From Apiospora phragmitis (lineage: Eukaryota > Ascomycota > Sordariomycetes > Amphisphaeriales > Apiosporaceae), in the NCBI GenBank assembly GCA_038363925.1, contig JAQQWL010000011.1:6510001-6574000 (forward strand): a stretch of 64,000 bases of DNA, in the 5' to 3' direction. A program made the position numbers and the translations under genes. Position 1 is the first letter of the stretch, and every line of letters starts with the position of its first letter. The notes under the pieces are model-generated. The model did no database searches. It had not been told where the DNA came from and saw only the letters and a list, made by a program, of their open reading frames with translations. Below are positions 47,113 to 60,791 of this stretch, in pieces.

Positions 47113-50100
47113 TGTTGTGGAATAACAACAGGCGGCGCCTTTTGCAAGGACACTCGGCTGATGAGAGTCCTCGGCTGTGGTGATATGAAAGGGAAGATTG
47201 AGGAAGTGTGTTTCGAAAGGGCCGCAGTTAGCAGGTGCCCACTCGAAATGGATGATGTCTGCCCTCTACGTCCTACTCCGCTACCAACTGCGGGATTGCA
47301 AGTATGTATTGCCGCTGCGTCTCTCTTACGTTCAATCGCAGCGCCAGTACCAAGGCCAAGTTGGGGGCGCTGGGGCAGCCTTTTTCCGGGTCGGACGTCG
47401 GCAGGGTCTTCTGGCCTGTCTGACCTGGGTGGCTGACGTTCCACTGGAATGAATGGGGTCGAGTCCCAGTGGTTGTGAAGAGAGAAGAGAAAAAAAAATA
47501 ACACCAGGTGCTATGCTGGGAGGCACAGTTGCAGGGCCGCCAGCAGTTGAGATTTCAGGGCACTGGTAGCCCCAACGGACCACTAACCTAAGAATAAGGC
47601 TTGCGTTTCTAGCGGATAAGTTCGCTAAAAAGCAGTTGAACGTGCCCTTCCAAGTTCTGGGTGCTGGATGGGGGGATGTCGGATTATGTCGATTCTTCTC
47701 TCTTCGAGTCGGTGATAATAGCAAAGGCTATCTTGCTAGAAGGAAGTGTATTGTTTGTGCAATACGTGTATCGTCCGGCTTGAGATTGTCCGTAGGTGTC
47801 AGGGTATGCTCAAGGCTGGTATGCTGGTGGGACCAAGACACGCGCTTTTCGATGGTGCATGGAAGAGGATATGGGCGTTTACTGTAGATCGATGTTGATG
47901 CGCAGTAGTCGCGACAAATTGAATATTTCGATTCTCGAGCTCGGCAATTCCACGACGATGGAAGTGCTGGGCAATGGAAGGCGTGGCCACCGTGCAATTG
48001 CCAGTGAAATTGACGGGTTGATGGTTATGGTCGAGGAAGTAGGGTGCATGCACTGCAGTGAGGTTGAACCAGCTCGGTACAGTGCAGTCAGCCAGTGCCT
48101 CCGCGAAGATGGCACCCTCAGAGTAAGTGCATTACGTTGAGGAGCAAGGTGTTGGTGTGGTAGAGAAGAAGTGAGCTTCAACGGAGAGGAAACAGTCTCG
48201 AGTCCACAGAGTTCGATCTGGTAAAAAGATGGGAGGGAACGAGTCGGTTGGAAAGTGAATATTCGACGGAGAGGGGAGGGGTATAGCGTGTGATGTGCGC
48301 TCTTCACGCCGCCTTTGTCGTCAAACTAGAGCAAGCTGGCCTGTGATGTCGGGTGGTAACATTGACGGAGGCAGCATGGTATCTGGTCGCGAGCTGTACG
48401 GTAAGTAGTGCTGCACCGCACTGTACGGCCGACCGCAAGTAGCTCAGTGACGATGGCACACATAGTCACATACACCCCCCAAATGCTTACTGGGTGGGGT
48501 CTGATGTCGCTAATGTTGTTCACTCTGGTGCCCACTGCTGTTCGTCTGGTTAACGCTGTCTGCACACATTCTATCTTATTATGTTAATATATGTTAACGT
48601 GTGGTATTCCAGCTTGGCTTTCTCCAATACGCCTCCAAAGCCAATTCGCTTTGCACGTTTCTGCGTATAGAAACCTGGGCTCTATTACGCTTATTGGGCT
48701 GTTTTACCCAGCACAAAATGGGGAGTGGCCATGTATAATCAGTGTATATCCGTGAAGGCATACCATCGTACTCAGAACCTTGGGTGCCCTGCTTGCACAA
48801 ACCTAACCACCGATGTAGGTAGGTAGGTTACATACATAGGACAGCGGCACACATGAGCTGCAGGTAAATTCGAGCAAAGTCATCATTTTCAGTATACAAC
48901 GCTGCTTAGGTGCCATTTGGCTTCGAATATATTCATGTGTACTCCGTACAAGGAGTGCTAACCTTAGTAGTAGTAAGTGGTATCATCAAGGCTAGCATTA
49001 CGGTCTCTCTTATATTAGTTGGAGAATAGTCACCCGTCGATGAGAAAAAAGCACAGAACCCTGTGGACTTCATGGTTGAACGTCCAATTTTCATAGATGG
49101 TAACCTCGCTCATGGTTCAGAGACGTCTTGCTGAAGCTGGGTGCCTTCTGTATCCGTTTACCTCGCCATATTCAGGAAGTCCCTTTAACGGCAGTATGGC
49201 ACACGGCCCTCGGATTCGTTCTTCTGGGGTTAGTGGCTTTCTCTGCAGCAGATGGCCCTACTACCTATGTACTGTCATCGGTTCCTATTAAACGACACCT
49301 ATCGGAACATGTCTGCCTAGTAGGTTGTGGTATCATGGCAACCAAACTCGGTTACTGGGCTTCTCTTGTATATTAGGTATGTGTCCTGCGTAATTGATCA
49401 TGCGTGGTCTATGTGTGTTCGTAAGTATGCCTTTCCTTTCCGCCTTCTCACCATCTCAGCTAGAGCTTGAGAGAAGTCTGTTGGTTTGATGTTGCTGTCC
49501 GTTTCTATGACAATCCGGGATTGCCTTTCACGCCAGACAAAGCACCCGCAGCCAAGGTCGCCGACCCTGCAGCGACTTTACAGTGCCAAGTCAGAGGCCT
49601 CAGGGTTTACTTGATAACATGAAAGTAACGACCAGAGGGAGGGACCTATGTATGTGCGTGCAGTTTATGCGGCAATTTGGGTGTCTCTTTTCAGACGAGG
49701 TACAAACCTACCTATCACTGAAGGTATCCTCCAGTCTGTTGTTGGGTCTCCAGGTTAAGCACGCCTTCATTCAACCCAAGGCTTATTGGAAAACCAATCG
49801 AAGGATTTAACCACTTGATGTTCCTGTTTTTCCCTTCTTCTAGAAACAGCCCTCGCACCTCGTCAGGACCCCTGCCTCTACTTTTCATTTGGGCAAAGTT
49901 TACGGTTTGCTCCTTCGTATGCACAAGAGCCCCTCTTCACTCAGCCAAAGCGCCTGACGACCCTCTTGGGACGACCTGGCTGGCCGGCAACGACCACCCC
50001 TACAGCATGATATCACACTCATTCCACAAGGCATGGCAGGATGGGGGATTCTCGTGCTCGCTCTTGGGTTACTGAAATGAGTCAATCAGTTGTTCATTCT

Positions 50101-52253
50101 TCCTATCACCCCCAAGAACCAACGCGAGCGACCGACATAAGTCGAGAAAGGGAACAAGCAGGACGGTCTTGGCAGGCTGGCTTACAGTACCTGGGCATCC
50201 CAGTGGCTTGACATCCGCCTATGCAGGTCTCGCAGTAGTGCCCACGGCCGCTTCGCAGGACCCTTGGCTTGGGTTGTGAGAACGAATGGAATCGCTGCTG
50301 TCGATTGTCCCTCCTCAGGGAGTTTGCACCGGGTCTCAATGAAGCTTTGAAAGCTGACTCGGGGTTCTCAGTGCTCTATTCCGTACTTACATATGTGAGT
50401 CCTGCTCGTAAGAGTTGGGAGTTTGCGGAGTCCGCGACGCTTCTGGGCTAATGTATGTACGCTGTACGTACGCGCTTTGTAACGAGACTAGTTCGCCCCA
50501 AGCAAGCATTGCTGCCTACTGGAGTCTTTGGCGGCTTCAAGATCCCCAGATCTTACACTGTCGACTTCAGATCGTTCAACCATGAATACTGTGAAGTATG
50601 TGGGAGATATCTAGTTGTTTCTTCTCTCCTCTCCTTCCGCGTCCAAGATTCGGTCGTTGATCAGTCTGGTACGGCAAGGTCTTGTTTTGCTTCCCTAAGA
50701 CTGCACTGTGCCATGTCTGATTTTGATGGACAAGCACAGGCACCCACCCCGTCCTCCCCTGCTTACCCTACACTTTGCCAACCCACTGGGGCTCTTTTAC
50801 TACTAGCACTCTCAGTACAGCCTTCTGGTAGTCAGGCCGCCCTTCGTCGGTCGTTCAACCTTTATTAATGGCAGTGTATCGAGTAAGGGAGTAAGGCGGA
50901 TTTTAGACACAGCCAATGCCTCCGTTGCGACGCAGGATGACATGGCCATGAAATCCCTCTTCCCCTCTCCACCTCCCATTCATTGCCTAGGTTACTCGCC
51001 TCAAACAAAATGACCGGTTTGTCGTCCAAGTGGCAATTCTTATTTGAGGATGGTGGGCGGCTCTGATCATCCGTTGCGGTCAGTGGATGGGTTCCTCGGT
51101 ACTGTAAGCACTATCTAATCATGTAAGGTGGTACGCAGTCGTCGTAGGCGGTCCGCCCAGATGGTCTACCTACATGCGTACGGCCAGTAATTAAGTCCGT
51201 CCAGCAATCAATGGCACCTTGTCGGCCATTTATCCGTTCGACAATCGTCTCTTCCTGCGACGGCGACGCATCCCATCCCGTCCAGCCATTCCCCCGCCGT
51301 TTGCCTTGCGAAAGCTGATCCACATGGCGTGAGAGAGCCCATCACCACGTTTCTGGCAACTGGCAGACTGGCTCAGAGGGCAGCCAACGTCGTAATTGAG
51401 GGGGCAGCGGACCCTTTTCCCACACAGATGTGCCAGGGTGCCGGGTACAGCAGATTAACAACCTACAGCGTCATCTCGGGCTATTTCTGGTCGGAGGAAA
51501 ATCTTAGAGAGGAAAGTTCCGTCCTACCACAAAATCAAGAAATTCGACAATATCCTTCACGGAGATAACTCATCATATGACTTCGCCCATCCGCAACAAC
51601 CAACCTAACCGCAAGGGTCCATCCCAACGCTGTATGGATCTTTAACGTGACATCGACCTCAAGGTTGTTCCATACATAATAGAAGATCCTACGCGCACAG
51701 TTAGCAGTTTTTTAGGTCTTATGAGATGAAAGGATCCAGCACCCGGAGAGCCTACTCTTCCCCGCCCCGATCATCGCTGGCTATTGCTACCATGTTTGTT
51801 CCCTTTCCACTGTGGCTTTCACTTGGAGGCACGTGCGGACAAGCTGACGGGCACGTACAACACGTCGATGGCACATACCCAAGAAGTGTACAAGTCCTGT
51901 ATGTAGAATTCGACTTCTTCGCATGATGATCATTTCATGTAGTCACACTTCCGGGTAATACGGAGGATCTTGTATGAACTTGCCCGCCCAGGGCTCCCAA
52001 GCACCGAGTGCTACAAGCACGACGGGAAATGTCACAGACGCAAGCCTGGCCCAAACAGGAGGTTGTCGTTTTATCTCGACACTCTCCGTATCATAAAACG
52101 GACGGGTGAGACTGGGATTATATGGATTCCGATCCCGACTTCTTTCCTTTTACTCACAGCGTTCCGTATAACTGAAACATGAGACTTCGTCCGCATCCAA
52201 GGTTTTGCCGGCCTGGTAGAACGTGAAGTACATACAACTCCTCAATGGTTATT

Positions 52254-52291
<38 letters not shown>

Positions 52292-52816
52292 AGAGAGAGA
52301 GAAAGAGACGCGGACTCGGCTCCTCCTATTGTACGAGTCTGTTTCCCTAATCGACCCTGATGATGCGCGGGTCAAGTAGCCACTTTACTCTCTCGGGATG
52401 GGGACCTAGGCCTCCCCGGGTTTAAGGGTTCAAGTGATGCGCGTTTCACCTCATCTCGAACCGGATCGACGGGTGGGAGATGGCCTTGGACGGGGTCTGG
52501 CGATCAGCGAAACTAAACAAACGCCCACGCATCCAGATCTGCTTCTATTTATCGCATGTTGTCATTGGCAGGAATGCAGCGACAATCGGCCACGGTAAGA
52601 AAGAATCCAAATGCTATGCAGGTATTGTAAAGAATCTATGGAAAGAAACGAAACTCTACGCATATATTGTAATGAATCTATAAAAGGAATTCAGAGAACG
52701 CAGTACTCGCAGGACACCCGACTCCCAACGCCATCCGATGCAGGTAGTTTGAGAATGCAGCCACTCCTCATCCGCAGAAGACGGCTTTTCTATGAAATCC
52801 CTATCAGATCAGAAGA
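47113..52816. other. 5.7-kb interval without a recognisable gene
   Basis: The largest gene-free stretch outside the RIP block, with normal base composition. It includes the LAMMER kinase promoter and 5' UTR (pyrimidine-rich on the coding strand), short AGGTAGGTAGGT repeats near 48,815, and a (GA)n/(GAAA) repeat at 52,255-52,308. The longest open frame (50,455-50,868, 137 codons, plus) has no domain or intron structure I can support. It could contain long UTRs or non-coding RNAs, but nothing in the sequence demonstrates them. Confidence 0.5.
52255..52308. repeat. (GA)n/GAAAGA microsatellite
   Basis: About 54 bp of GA units with GAAAGA interruptions near the right end of the gene-free interval. 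Confidence 0.95.
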
Positions 52817-54078
52817 TCAGATACCTCTGTTGAACACAACCATGCCTCCCTCTCCACCTTTGCCATGAAACTCCTCCTCGAGGCTACTGGCACTAATGCG
52901 CTGCCTCGTGGGGAAGGCCGCCAGCGCAAACGGCAGCGCGAGGTAGCTCATGCCCAGAATCAGGGCCAAGTTGATCGGGGTCGTGTAGCGCGGGTTCTTC
53001 TTCAGCCATTCGGTCCGTTGCAGCCGCACGAGAATCAGCGGCGGCACGACCATGATAGGGCTGCTGTTGAGAACACGGCTCAACGCCGTCTCGCTGACGG
53101 CCAGGGTGGCCGCCTTCTTGCTCCTCCCCAGGCTGGCCACGTCGTTCTCGGCCTTGCCCTCGGCCGCCAGCTTGGCCTTGTCCTTCTCCGATAGCACGGG
53201 GAACACATCGATGCCCGTGCGCATCTCTTCGCCACGCATGAGGAACACATTCAGGAAACCAGCGGACGCGACCGCAGCAAAGGGCACAAGTCGGCCGAGG
53301 ACTGTACGGGTGGCAGGCGATACCCGCGTGAGACGGGGAACGATCGAGTTGAGGCCCACAGCCACGGAACAGGAGGCGCCAACGGCGAGGAAGTAGGACT
53401 GTGCGATCTTTCCATACGAAAGAGGGGTGGATTTGTTGGCGTTTGCGTTGTTGATGGCAACGTTCAGGGACTGGTTAGCGACTTGCCACCCTATCGTTCC
53501 CGCCGTCTGTCATGATGGAGTCGGATCGTCAGCATATCTACTTCCTAGCTGAATCTGGGAAGAACGGCCGCCTACCTTGAGCCCAGGGGTCAGCATACCC
53601 GCCGTGACCACCAGGTTAGACAATGCGAAGCAGGACATGCGGAACGGCAAGAGAACTGGCTCGCCAGTGTCTGCAAAAATATCTCAAGTCAGCGCCGGGG
53701 AGCTCGAGGGGAATGGTTGGTTTCAGTCATTCTCCGTACCGGGATGGAGCGTGGCGTCCACAATCTTCTTGGCCTTCCATAATTCCGGTGTCATGCTCTG
53801 GATCTCGCCTTGCTTGTATGCGACCACCAGCTTCTTTGCCTGCTCGAGGCCATTCTTGCCGGCAAGTAGGGTCCTGCAATCAACATCCCAAGATATTAGC
53901 GACACGTCTCCAGCAAGCTGTAATTTTTTGTGCCTGCCATATCCCCGTAGCCTCAGATTTATTCGCTGACTTACCTGGGGTCTGTGATACCAGCTGTCTG
54001 CTTGACACGGCCCCAGTACGTGCTGAGGTCGTGCTGCGACTCGGGCAGCTCACGGTTGCCCGGGAGAGAGGCCGACAT
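52817..54078 (-). CDS. Sideroflexin (mitochondrial inner-membrane amino-acid transporter family)
   Basis: Exons 54078-53975, 53873-53740, 53670-53576 and 53506-52817 (stop TGA) give 340 aa with no indel. Family landmarks: SQHDLSTYWGRVKQTAGITD at the N-terminus; LHPDTGEPVLLPFRMSCF, whose HPDTGE is assembled exactly across the second intron, confirming the splicing; NQSLNVAINNANANKSTP; and several hydrophobic segments (MSCFALSNLVVTAGML, IAQSYFLAVGASCSVAVG, LVPFAAVASAGFLNVFLM, INLALILGMSYLALPFAL). Human SFXN1 imports serine into mitochondria; the yeast relative is Fsf1. The substrate is inferred from family only. Confidence 0.95.
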
Positions 54079-56526
54079 GTTGTCGGTCGCTGCAAATGCC
54101 GGGAAGTGTCGCGTGTGCTCTGTGCAACAGACGCAGAGATAGAGCGAGGGACAGTAAAAACCAGCTAACGAATGCGACAAACTCCAAGCCGGTAACGAAT
54201 GCTCTACTACTCTTTGCGACGTCGTGCCCTTCTGACTGTGCGAAGGGAATAATTTGGTCCCTGCGGTGGTGGGCGGCCCGAGATCGGGGACCACGCTATC
54301 TAAAAAAAAAAAATAGACCGCCCCGCAGATCGCGGATCACTGCAATCTAGCACTTGCGCCATGATCCTTGCTGGATACCACGAGGCATGAGAAAGTGCGT
54401 TGAAGAGTTGATGCATGTAGATGTTGTGACAGAAGCGGGAAACATCTGCACAGGTTGCAGATGCATTGTTTTTGATAATTGGCAGTTCTCTTTTTGGGCC
54501 AAATTGTCCTGAATGTCCTATTTTTATACCGTGATACCAAGAACGTTTCTAGTCATCTTCTCTTGGCGTATATAACTGATGTCCCTAGTCCGAACCTTTC
54601 ACCTTCCCAGCCATGGACTATAATAAGCCGAAGCCTATAATATAATAAAACTATTATACCAACTGCGAGAGACGATAAAAAAGAGGGAAAGGAAGTGATG
54701 GGGAAAAGAAAAAGATGGAGAGAAACGACAGACAGAAATTAGAAACGGTTGAGCTGAGGGCTTGCTGTCGTGAAGGACCTCAGGCATGGACTGGTCCAAA
54801 ATTATTTATTTCGGTGTGGCCACATTATTAGGATATGTCGGTTTTATACCTTATCAGTCGTATTCGACATTGTTTTATTCCCGGAATGAAGAGTTATGGC
54901 GGTGAAGAAGGACGAGACCCTAATAAGAACCAATATGATGTCACCTAGTGATCCTGCCTCTCCGTCTCCGATGCTTGCTGACCTAGCTCACCTGATTGAG
55001 ACATTGAATGAGGCCCAACACACCAGGGACCTGGAAATCCCGTCGGTTCACGGATGATGGATTATTATTAATAATTATGGTATTGCTGCATGTGCTGATG
55101 ATATGGAGGAGAAAAGCGGGCGGATCTTACCCAAACCCGGTCATTTCTTCTCTGATGGCTATCTGTGCCTGACGGGGCTTGGCAATATCAGAGAGTGAAA
55201 AAGTAAGTGATTACACAGATGCAAACAGAACCGCGATACTCCAGAATATAATGAGAGATGGTGATTGAATATTTAATAAGGAGATTCGTAACGTTCGTAT
55301 CGTGATTCCTATGTCTCATGCCATCTTGCCAACGTAACGTAACGCTCGGGTCTCTATCGCTCCCAACCTCCCCGCCTATAACCTTTCGGATGTCATCATC
55401 CTGCAGCGGCTCCCAGTCTCCACGCGGGAGGAGGGGGGAAACACGCCGCCCACAATCCCGATACGATGCCCTTCTCTACTGTAGAAAAAAAAAGAAAAAG
55501 AACGTGAAACCAATACCCATCCAACACATCATCCGTTTCCCTATACCAGGCCAAATAATCCCCGCGAAAGACAAGTTTCACCGCCCAACCCCCCCCCCCA
55601 TGCAAGTAAGTACTGTATGTATGTACTTACTATATGCAGACTCCGATCCCATTGCATCCGTTCCAACTGCAGACTCCGTGTGGAACTCACACACGCACGA
55701 GACTGACAAATGGCCCTCGTCCTTTCGCTCCTCCTTGTTTCGGTTTGCGGTCTGATAGGTTCGATTCTCGGACATCGTCGCTTGTTCGCTCGGGGGCTAG
55801 ATGCACGTCCGTTGATCGACCAGCTTCCACAATGATGACACCTGCAGCCGTAGGTACACACTTATATACCGGGGTTTCCGTTGCGCTTATTCCGAGAGAT
55901 GTTCCTCTCTTTCTCCTGTGAACTCACCCTCTCGCGCACCAGGATACCGCATGCCGCTAGGTGACACAGCGTCATCGGTGCATCGAAGGGAAATGAGTTT
56001 ACGCACGTCCTTGTACCATCAACCCCAGTAATCGTAGAGGCCCATACAAAACTGCAGTAGTCATCATCGTGAAGATCCGGCCAGTATCATTGGAGTCAAC
56101 AGCCCGTCTCCACCACGCGCTTAGCGGTCATGGTGGCGTCTGCGGCGCCCGTCTGTCACAAAATAAGTAAGATCAGTTGAGATTGCTCAGGTATACATAT
56201 GAATTCTTCGATGCTGGTTGGGGGAGTTAGAAACAGCAAAAACGGCATTCTATTTTCAAGAAAGTTGAAGAAGCAATCAACACAAGACACGCTGGCTGAC
56301 TTTCGGTTCTCGAAATTCAAGCCAAGGCTTCAACATGAACCAAGTATCAAAAACGCCAGCCCAAGGATGGTTCCCAGAGCCATCTTCGTCAATGTCGTAA
56401 AGTCGTGATATATCCTGATAGCTCCATTCTTGCCGGCAGCTATCCAAGGAAGTTGAAAGCGAGTGAAGGTGCAGGGCTAGAGGACAAAAAGCCGTGCATT
56501 CTTCATGACTTAAGGCGCGAAGTTCC
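54079..56526. other. Intergenic region without a supported gene
   Basis: About 2.45 kb between two minus-strand genes, including the sideroflexin promoter. An A13 run lies at about 54,303-54,315. Frames at 55,318-55,755 lack any recognisable domain. Confidence 0.55.
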
Positions 56527-58687
56527 TCAGTATCTCCTGTCGTAGCCGACAGGAGGCGCGGGGGAGAGTGACCGAGTACGGGTTCCCATCAGAATAACGG
56601 GGACCGTAATCGTCATCGTACCGGCTCTCGCGCGCGGGAGCTGGAGAGTGCCAGTCGTCATCCCTGGACCTCCCATAATGAGACGAGTTGGCTCGCTGGA
56701 GCCGTTCCATGCGCCGCTCGTGTCGCCTTTGCTTCTCTTGGTTCCACTCCTTGACCTGTTGACCTTGCTCACGAGCCTCTTTCATTTCGGAAATGGCTCC
56801 TTTTATACCCATAGCCGCGATGCCCACGGATGCAGCATCTTGCATGATGGCTTTAGACTTGAGTTTCTTGGCCTCCATGGGAGTGAGCCTCCCTTCCTTG
56901 ACCGCCTTGTGTCTTGCATTGCGCTTCTCCATACTCTGATAGACATTATGTGCGGCGTGAATCGTTGCCACGGTGGCTAAGCCCGTGGTAATCATTTGCT
57001 TACCTCTCATCTTCTTGGCCGTCTTCTCGTCATCGTCCGAGTCTCCCAGATCACTGCTCGAGACGGAGCCGGATCGACCACCCCGTGTATGCGATCGAGA
57101 CCTGCTGCGGCGTCTGGCAGTGGACCTGTCATCGTCGTAGTATTCGTCCGGACCTCTTCCTCCTCGCATGTATCCCCTGGAGGTATAGTCGTCATCGTAG
57201 GCGTCGGGGCTCCTCCTCCGGCTTTTCCGGGATCGTGTGTCATCGTAGTCGTCCTTATCTTCAGCAGGCGCGCTTCCAAGGCCAAGCTTGGCTAGACTGC
57301 GGCGCGCTCCGTCCACAACACTTCGGCTACGGCTACGACGTCTGTCCCGTGAGCCGGCCCGGCTGTCATAACGGCTGTCATACGAATCAACGCTGCCACG
57401 GCGTCCCCGAGAACGAGACTCCCGATCGTCGCCTCCCTTGTCTAGCAACTTCTTAGCACCCAGGGCGCCGAGACCGGCAGTAGCGAGAGCTGCGAGGCCA
57501 TTGCCACCGCCACCGCCACCGCCTACAGAGCGGGCGCGCGACCGAGATCGGCTCCGGCCCGTCTTCCCGTCCTCCTCGATATCCTTCCTGGAGCCGTTCA
57601 GGACGCGGTTACCAACAAGGCCACCGATGACTGACTCGATGAGGTGCCGCTTGCTATCCTTATCGGGATTATGAGCAGCGTCGATGGTGGCAGCACCAGC
57701 AGCAGCAGTGACGATGCGCTTCATCTTCTCGCCCTTCCAGCCACCGGGCTCCCGGGCAACACGGAAAGCCTCAGCGGCACCTGCGACAAGAGAGGCTTTG
57801 GCGGCCTTCTGCATGCGACCGGCCGGGTCATTCCTGGACTTGTGCGAGTCCATACTGCCGCGGCGGCTCCTCTTCTCTGAGCGGCGGTCGTCGTATTTGT
57901 CTTTGTCACTCCCGCCGCCACCTGTCAAAGCTTTGATGGCGCTGCCGAGACCGGCCGCGGACAGAGCATTCTCAAGGAAGGACTTGTTGCCTTTGCGGCT
58001 CCTGTTATCCTCCTCATCGTCGGAATAGTATTCAGAAACGCGCCCGTCGCGACCTTTGTGGACCACATAAGTGGATTTCTTCTCGTCCTTTTCGGCGTAC
58101 TTGTTGTAGACGTCAGCACCCTGGTAACCGGCAAGTGCACCTGCTGCTCCTAGCGCAGCTGAGGCGACCAGGTTGCGGTCGGGCTCGTGGAGGCCCTCCT
58201 GTTGAGCCTCGCGGCGATCCCAGACCTCCTTAGCGCCAGCAGCGAGAACGCCGCCGACAACGGCAGCAATAATCTTCTCCTGTTTGTTGAGGACGCGCTT
58301 GCGAGTTCTTTCCTCCTCTTCGTAGTAGACGCTGCCGGCCTTCCTGGAGCCGCGGTGACCACCACGGGCTGAGCGGCCGTCGTGGCGAGGATCGTAGTAG
58401 TCATCATAGTAGCCTGGATCTGCAGAGCGAGCGCGGCGGACATCCCGCGAACCATTATATCCGGGAGGCGGGAAGTCCCGCCTGACTTCCTCGATAGAGA
58501 GGTCGCTGTCCTCGCGAGCCCGAGGGACGAGGTCGGTACGGCTAGAAGGGTTCACTCTCAAGTATGTCTCTTGCGTGTCAACGTAGCGTGGCTCTCTGCC
58601 ATCGTGCCGCTCTTCGCGCCGTTCTTCGGTGTAGTATCGCCTGGAATGGCCCCGTGAAGGGGGGTCATAGGGGTCGTAAGTCGACAT
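56527..58687 (-). CDS. Glycine-zipper, Arg/Ser-rich protein (probable DUF3824-type)
   Basis: A single exon starting at ATG 58687. The opening MSTYDPYDPPSRGHSRRYYT is typical of a fungal family I believe carries DUF3824, of unknown function. Glycine/alanine helices recur: IIAAVVGGVLAAGAKEVWD, VASAALGAAGALAGYQGAD, LENALSAAGLGSAIKALTGG, IVTAAAGAATIDAAHNPDKD. RS-rich segments (GRSRSRSRARSVGG) and long charged stretches separate them. It could be membrane-associated through the glycine zippers or a disordered nuclear protein. A G5 run at 56,560-56,564 appears to have one extra base. As given, the frame runs on to 56,510 with an aberrant tail; removing one base yields the tail PAPPVGYDRRY and a stop at 56,527-56,529, for 719 aa. 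Confidence 0.8.
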
Positions 58688-60791
58688 GATTTACACCTTT
58701 TTACAAATGTCTATAGGCCCGATGAAAATCAGGTGCAAGTCGTGTGTGTGTGTGTGTGAGTATAAGGATAGGATAGATTGGACAGTAAGAAGTGATGGAG
58801 AGAGTAAGCTCAGTGAGTGAGCATAGAAGGACGTGGGTGTTGCGGTGAAGCGGGGCAGGTAGCTGAGCCTGGAGGTATCGCAGTAGCAAAGCAGGAAAAA
58901 CTGGATATAGTCGCTGCCTTATGACTGGGGCCGATGACGTAAAGTAGAAGACGGTCGCTTGAGTCGCAACAACCCGGTATGGATGTAGAGGTATGCTCTT
59001 GTTTCGTAGGGCAGTCGGCAACAAACAACCTTTTCTTGGTCGGATAGCAAACTGGGCAGAGAAAGAAAGCAGAGTGGTTTCAAACAAGATGCGCGATTGG
59101 GGGTTTGTAAAAGGGTTGGTGTAGGGTGGCAGGGTGCTGAGGGGCAAGATTCACAAACTACCACGACAGAACAGGGAAATAAATCGCTAGGACAGGGACG
59201 GGTAGAAATGGGTAGCGGCAGCAGCGGGCTCTCTCTCTCGGAGTCTGAACAGCAGACCACACACCGACCTTGTCTCAACGCCCAAGAACTACGGCTCACT
59301 ATTCGTCCTTATTGGGCTGCCGCATAAGAGCGAAATGCGAAATTGGCACTAGGTCACTAGTAGGCCTGGCTGGCTCCCAGGAAGATGGCTGTGCCAGAGT
59401 GGTTGGAGGGGCAGACTCTTTCCCGGCTATGGCCTATGACATGGAAGACGCATTGAGGCTGGGCACCTACAAACTTGCCCGAATGAGACCCCGTGCTGCC
59501 AGCCCAAAGCACCGGGGCGGTTGGCGGGGTCTTGTTTGCTGCGGAACATTCTTGTGGGCACACTGGTCCGCCACGAGGCAGTAATATGTTTGTTTGTTCT
59601 TGTGCTTGCTCTACAGTACATGTACCCGGCCGAGGGTGCGCGAGACCGTCTATCAAACTGTATTCCAGTTCGAACGTGTTGTCAAACATCAATATGCGAC
59701 AAACTCAGTTCAAGAGGCAGAGAGGCCGCCGCTTTGTTCTCGTTTGTTGGGGGACAGAGAGTCTGCCCGCCGATGACGTACGTTGTGTTAGTGGCAGTGC
59801 TGCATCAAGCGATGAGAGAGGTTGGGCAGATGTCCAGTCCAGCTCACCTGCAGGTGATTGTGCTTTCTAGACTCGCGTAGAGCATGTACGTAAACGGAGA
59901 TGGCCGGAGGCGGTGCAACGATTCAGCAAGTGGTCCGACAGGTACAGCCGAAAAGTATGTGAGAACTACAGTATATGCTAAATCAAATGCATGCTATCTT
60001 CGTATGGCTTCTTCGGTCTTCAGTGCCTGGCCTACTGTTAACACAGGGAGAAACCTTCTGACCTAGGTAAAGACTAGCCCCGCCTCCGCCGCCCGACTCG
60101 CCGAATGTTTCTCGAAGCTCCGTCTCTTGTATGTGAGAGCCAGATCAGCAGATGATGTCATCCTATAACCAAACTGACTAGGTAGTTTACATCTTTCGGA
60201 AATTAGATTTCTCCAAGTCTCGCCCACTCAATCACTTGTCGGGAGATGAGATACGGATTGTGCGTGGCACGGGATAGAATATATGCGTTCCGGTAGTCTA
60301 GGACGTACCACGAGGCATCATGCTCCGTCCAGGTGCATCCGAAGGTAGTCATTAGTCCACTCACGTCCAGTACGCAAACCAACTTGACATGTAGGCGAGT
60401 TGTGGAGGGTGTTATATATCTTCGAATAGATACAGCTTCTACCTACTTCGCATACGTTCATATATGCTAGACAATTTTCAGAAAGCATCAGCAAAGTATC
60501 CGCAACTCCGTCCCGTGATCGCTACTGAAAAAAACAAAACTCCAAGCCCCCTATTTCCAATTTCTATGTAGAGTCAAAGTCACATAACTGTACGCCTTTA
60601 CAGCTCTCGCCCCCTATCAATTATACGCCCAAGCAATTATTCTAGTGCCGTAATCCGAATAACCACCCGCGTCTGCCACCTTCTCAACTCATCTTACAGA
60701 ACTAGACTGGAACTTTGGCTGGGAATCATATATGTTCGACAGCGTCCTCACCATGCCCCTGGCGATAGGGAGTATGACTCCTTGGGAGCCT
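58688..60791. other. Intergenic region without a supported gene
   Basis: About 2.1 kb with the promoter of the glycine-zipper gene on its left, including a (GT)n run at 58,742-58,757. Open frames here lack domains. Confidence 0.55.

Noticed and set aside
47455..47480. GGGTCGAGTCCCA resembling a tRNA T-arm
   Set aside because: No matching upstream tRNA arms could be drawn; treated as chance.
50455..50868. Plus-strand open frame of 137 codons in the gene-free interval
   Set aside because: No domain, no supporting splice sites or conserved motif; composition is like the surrounding intergenic DNA.
55750..55790. GGTTCGATTCT box-B-like sequence
   Set aside because: No pairing T-arm, no box A at the proper distance and no acceptor stem, so not a tRNA gene.
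55318..55861. Overlapping frames on both strands at 55.3-55.9 kb
   Set aside because: Low-complexity translations on both strands with no family resemblance.
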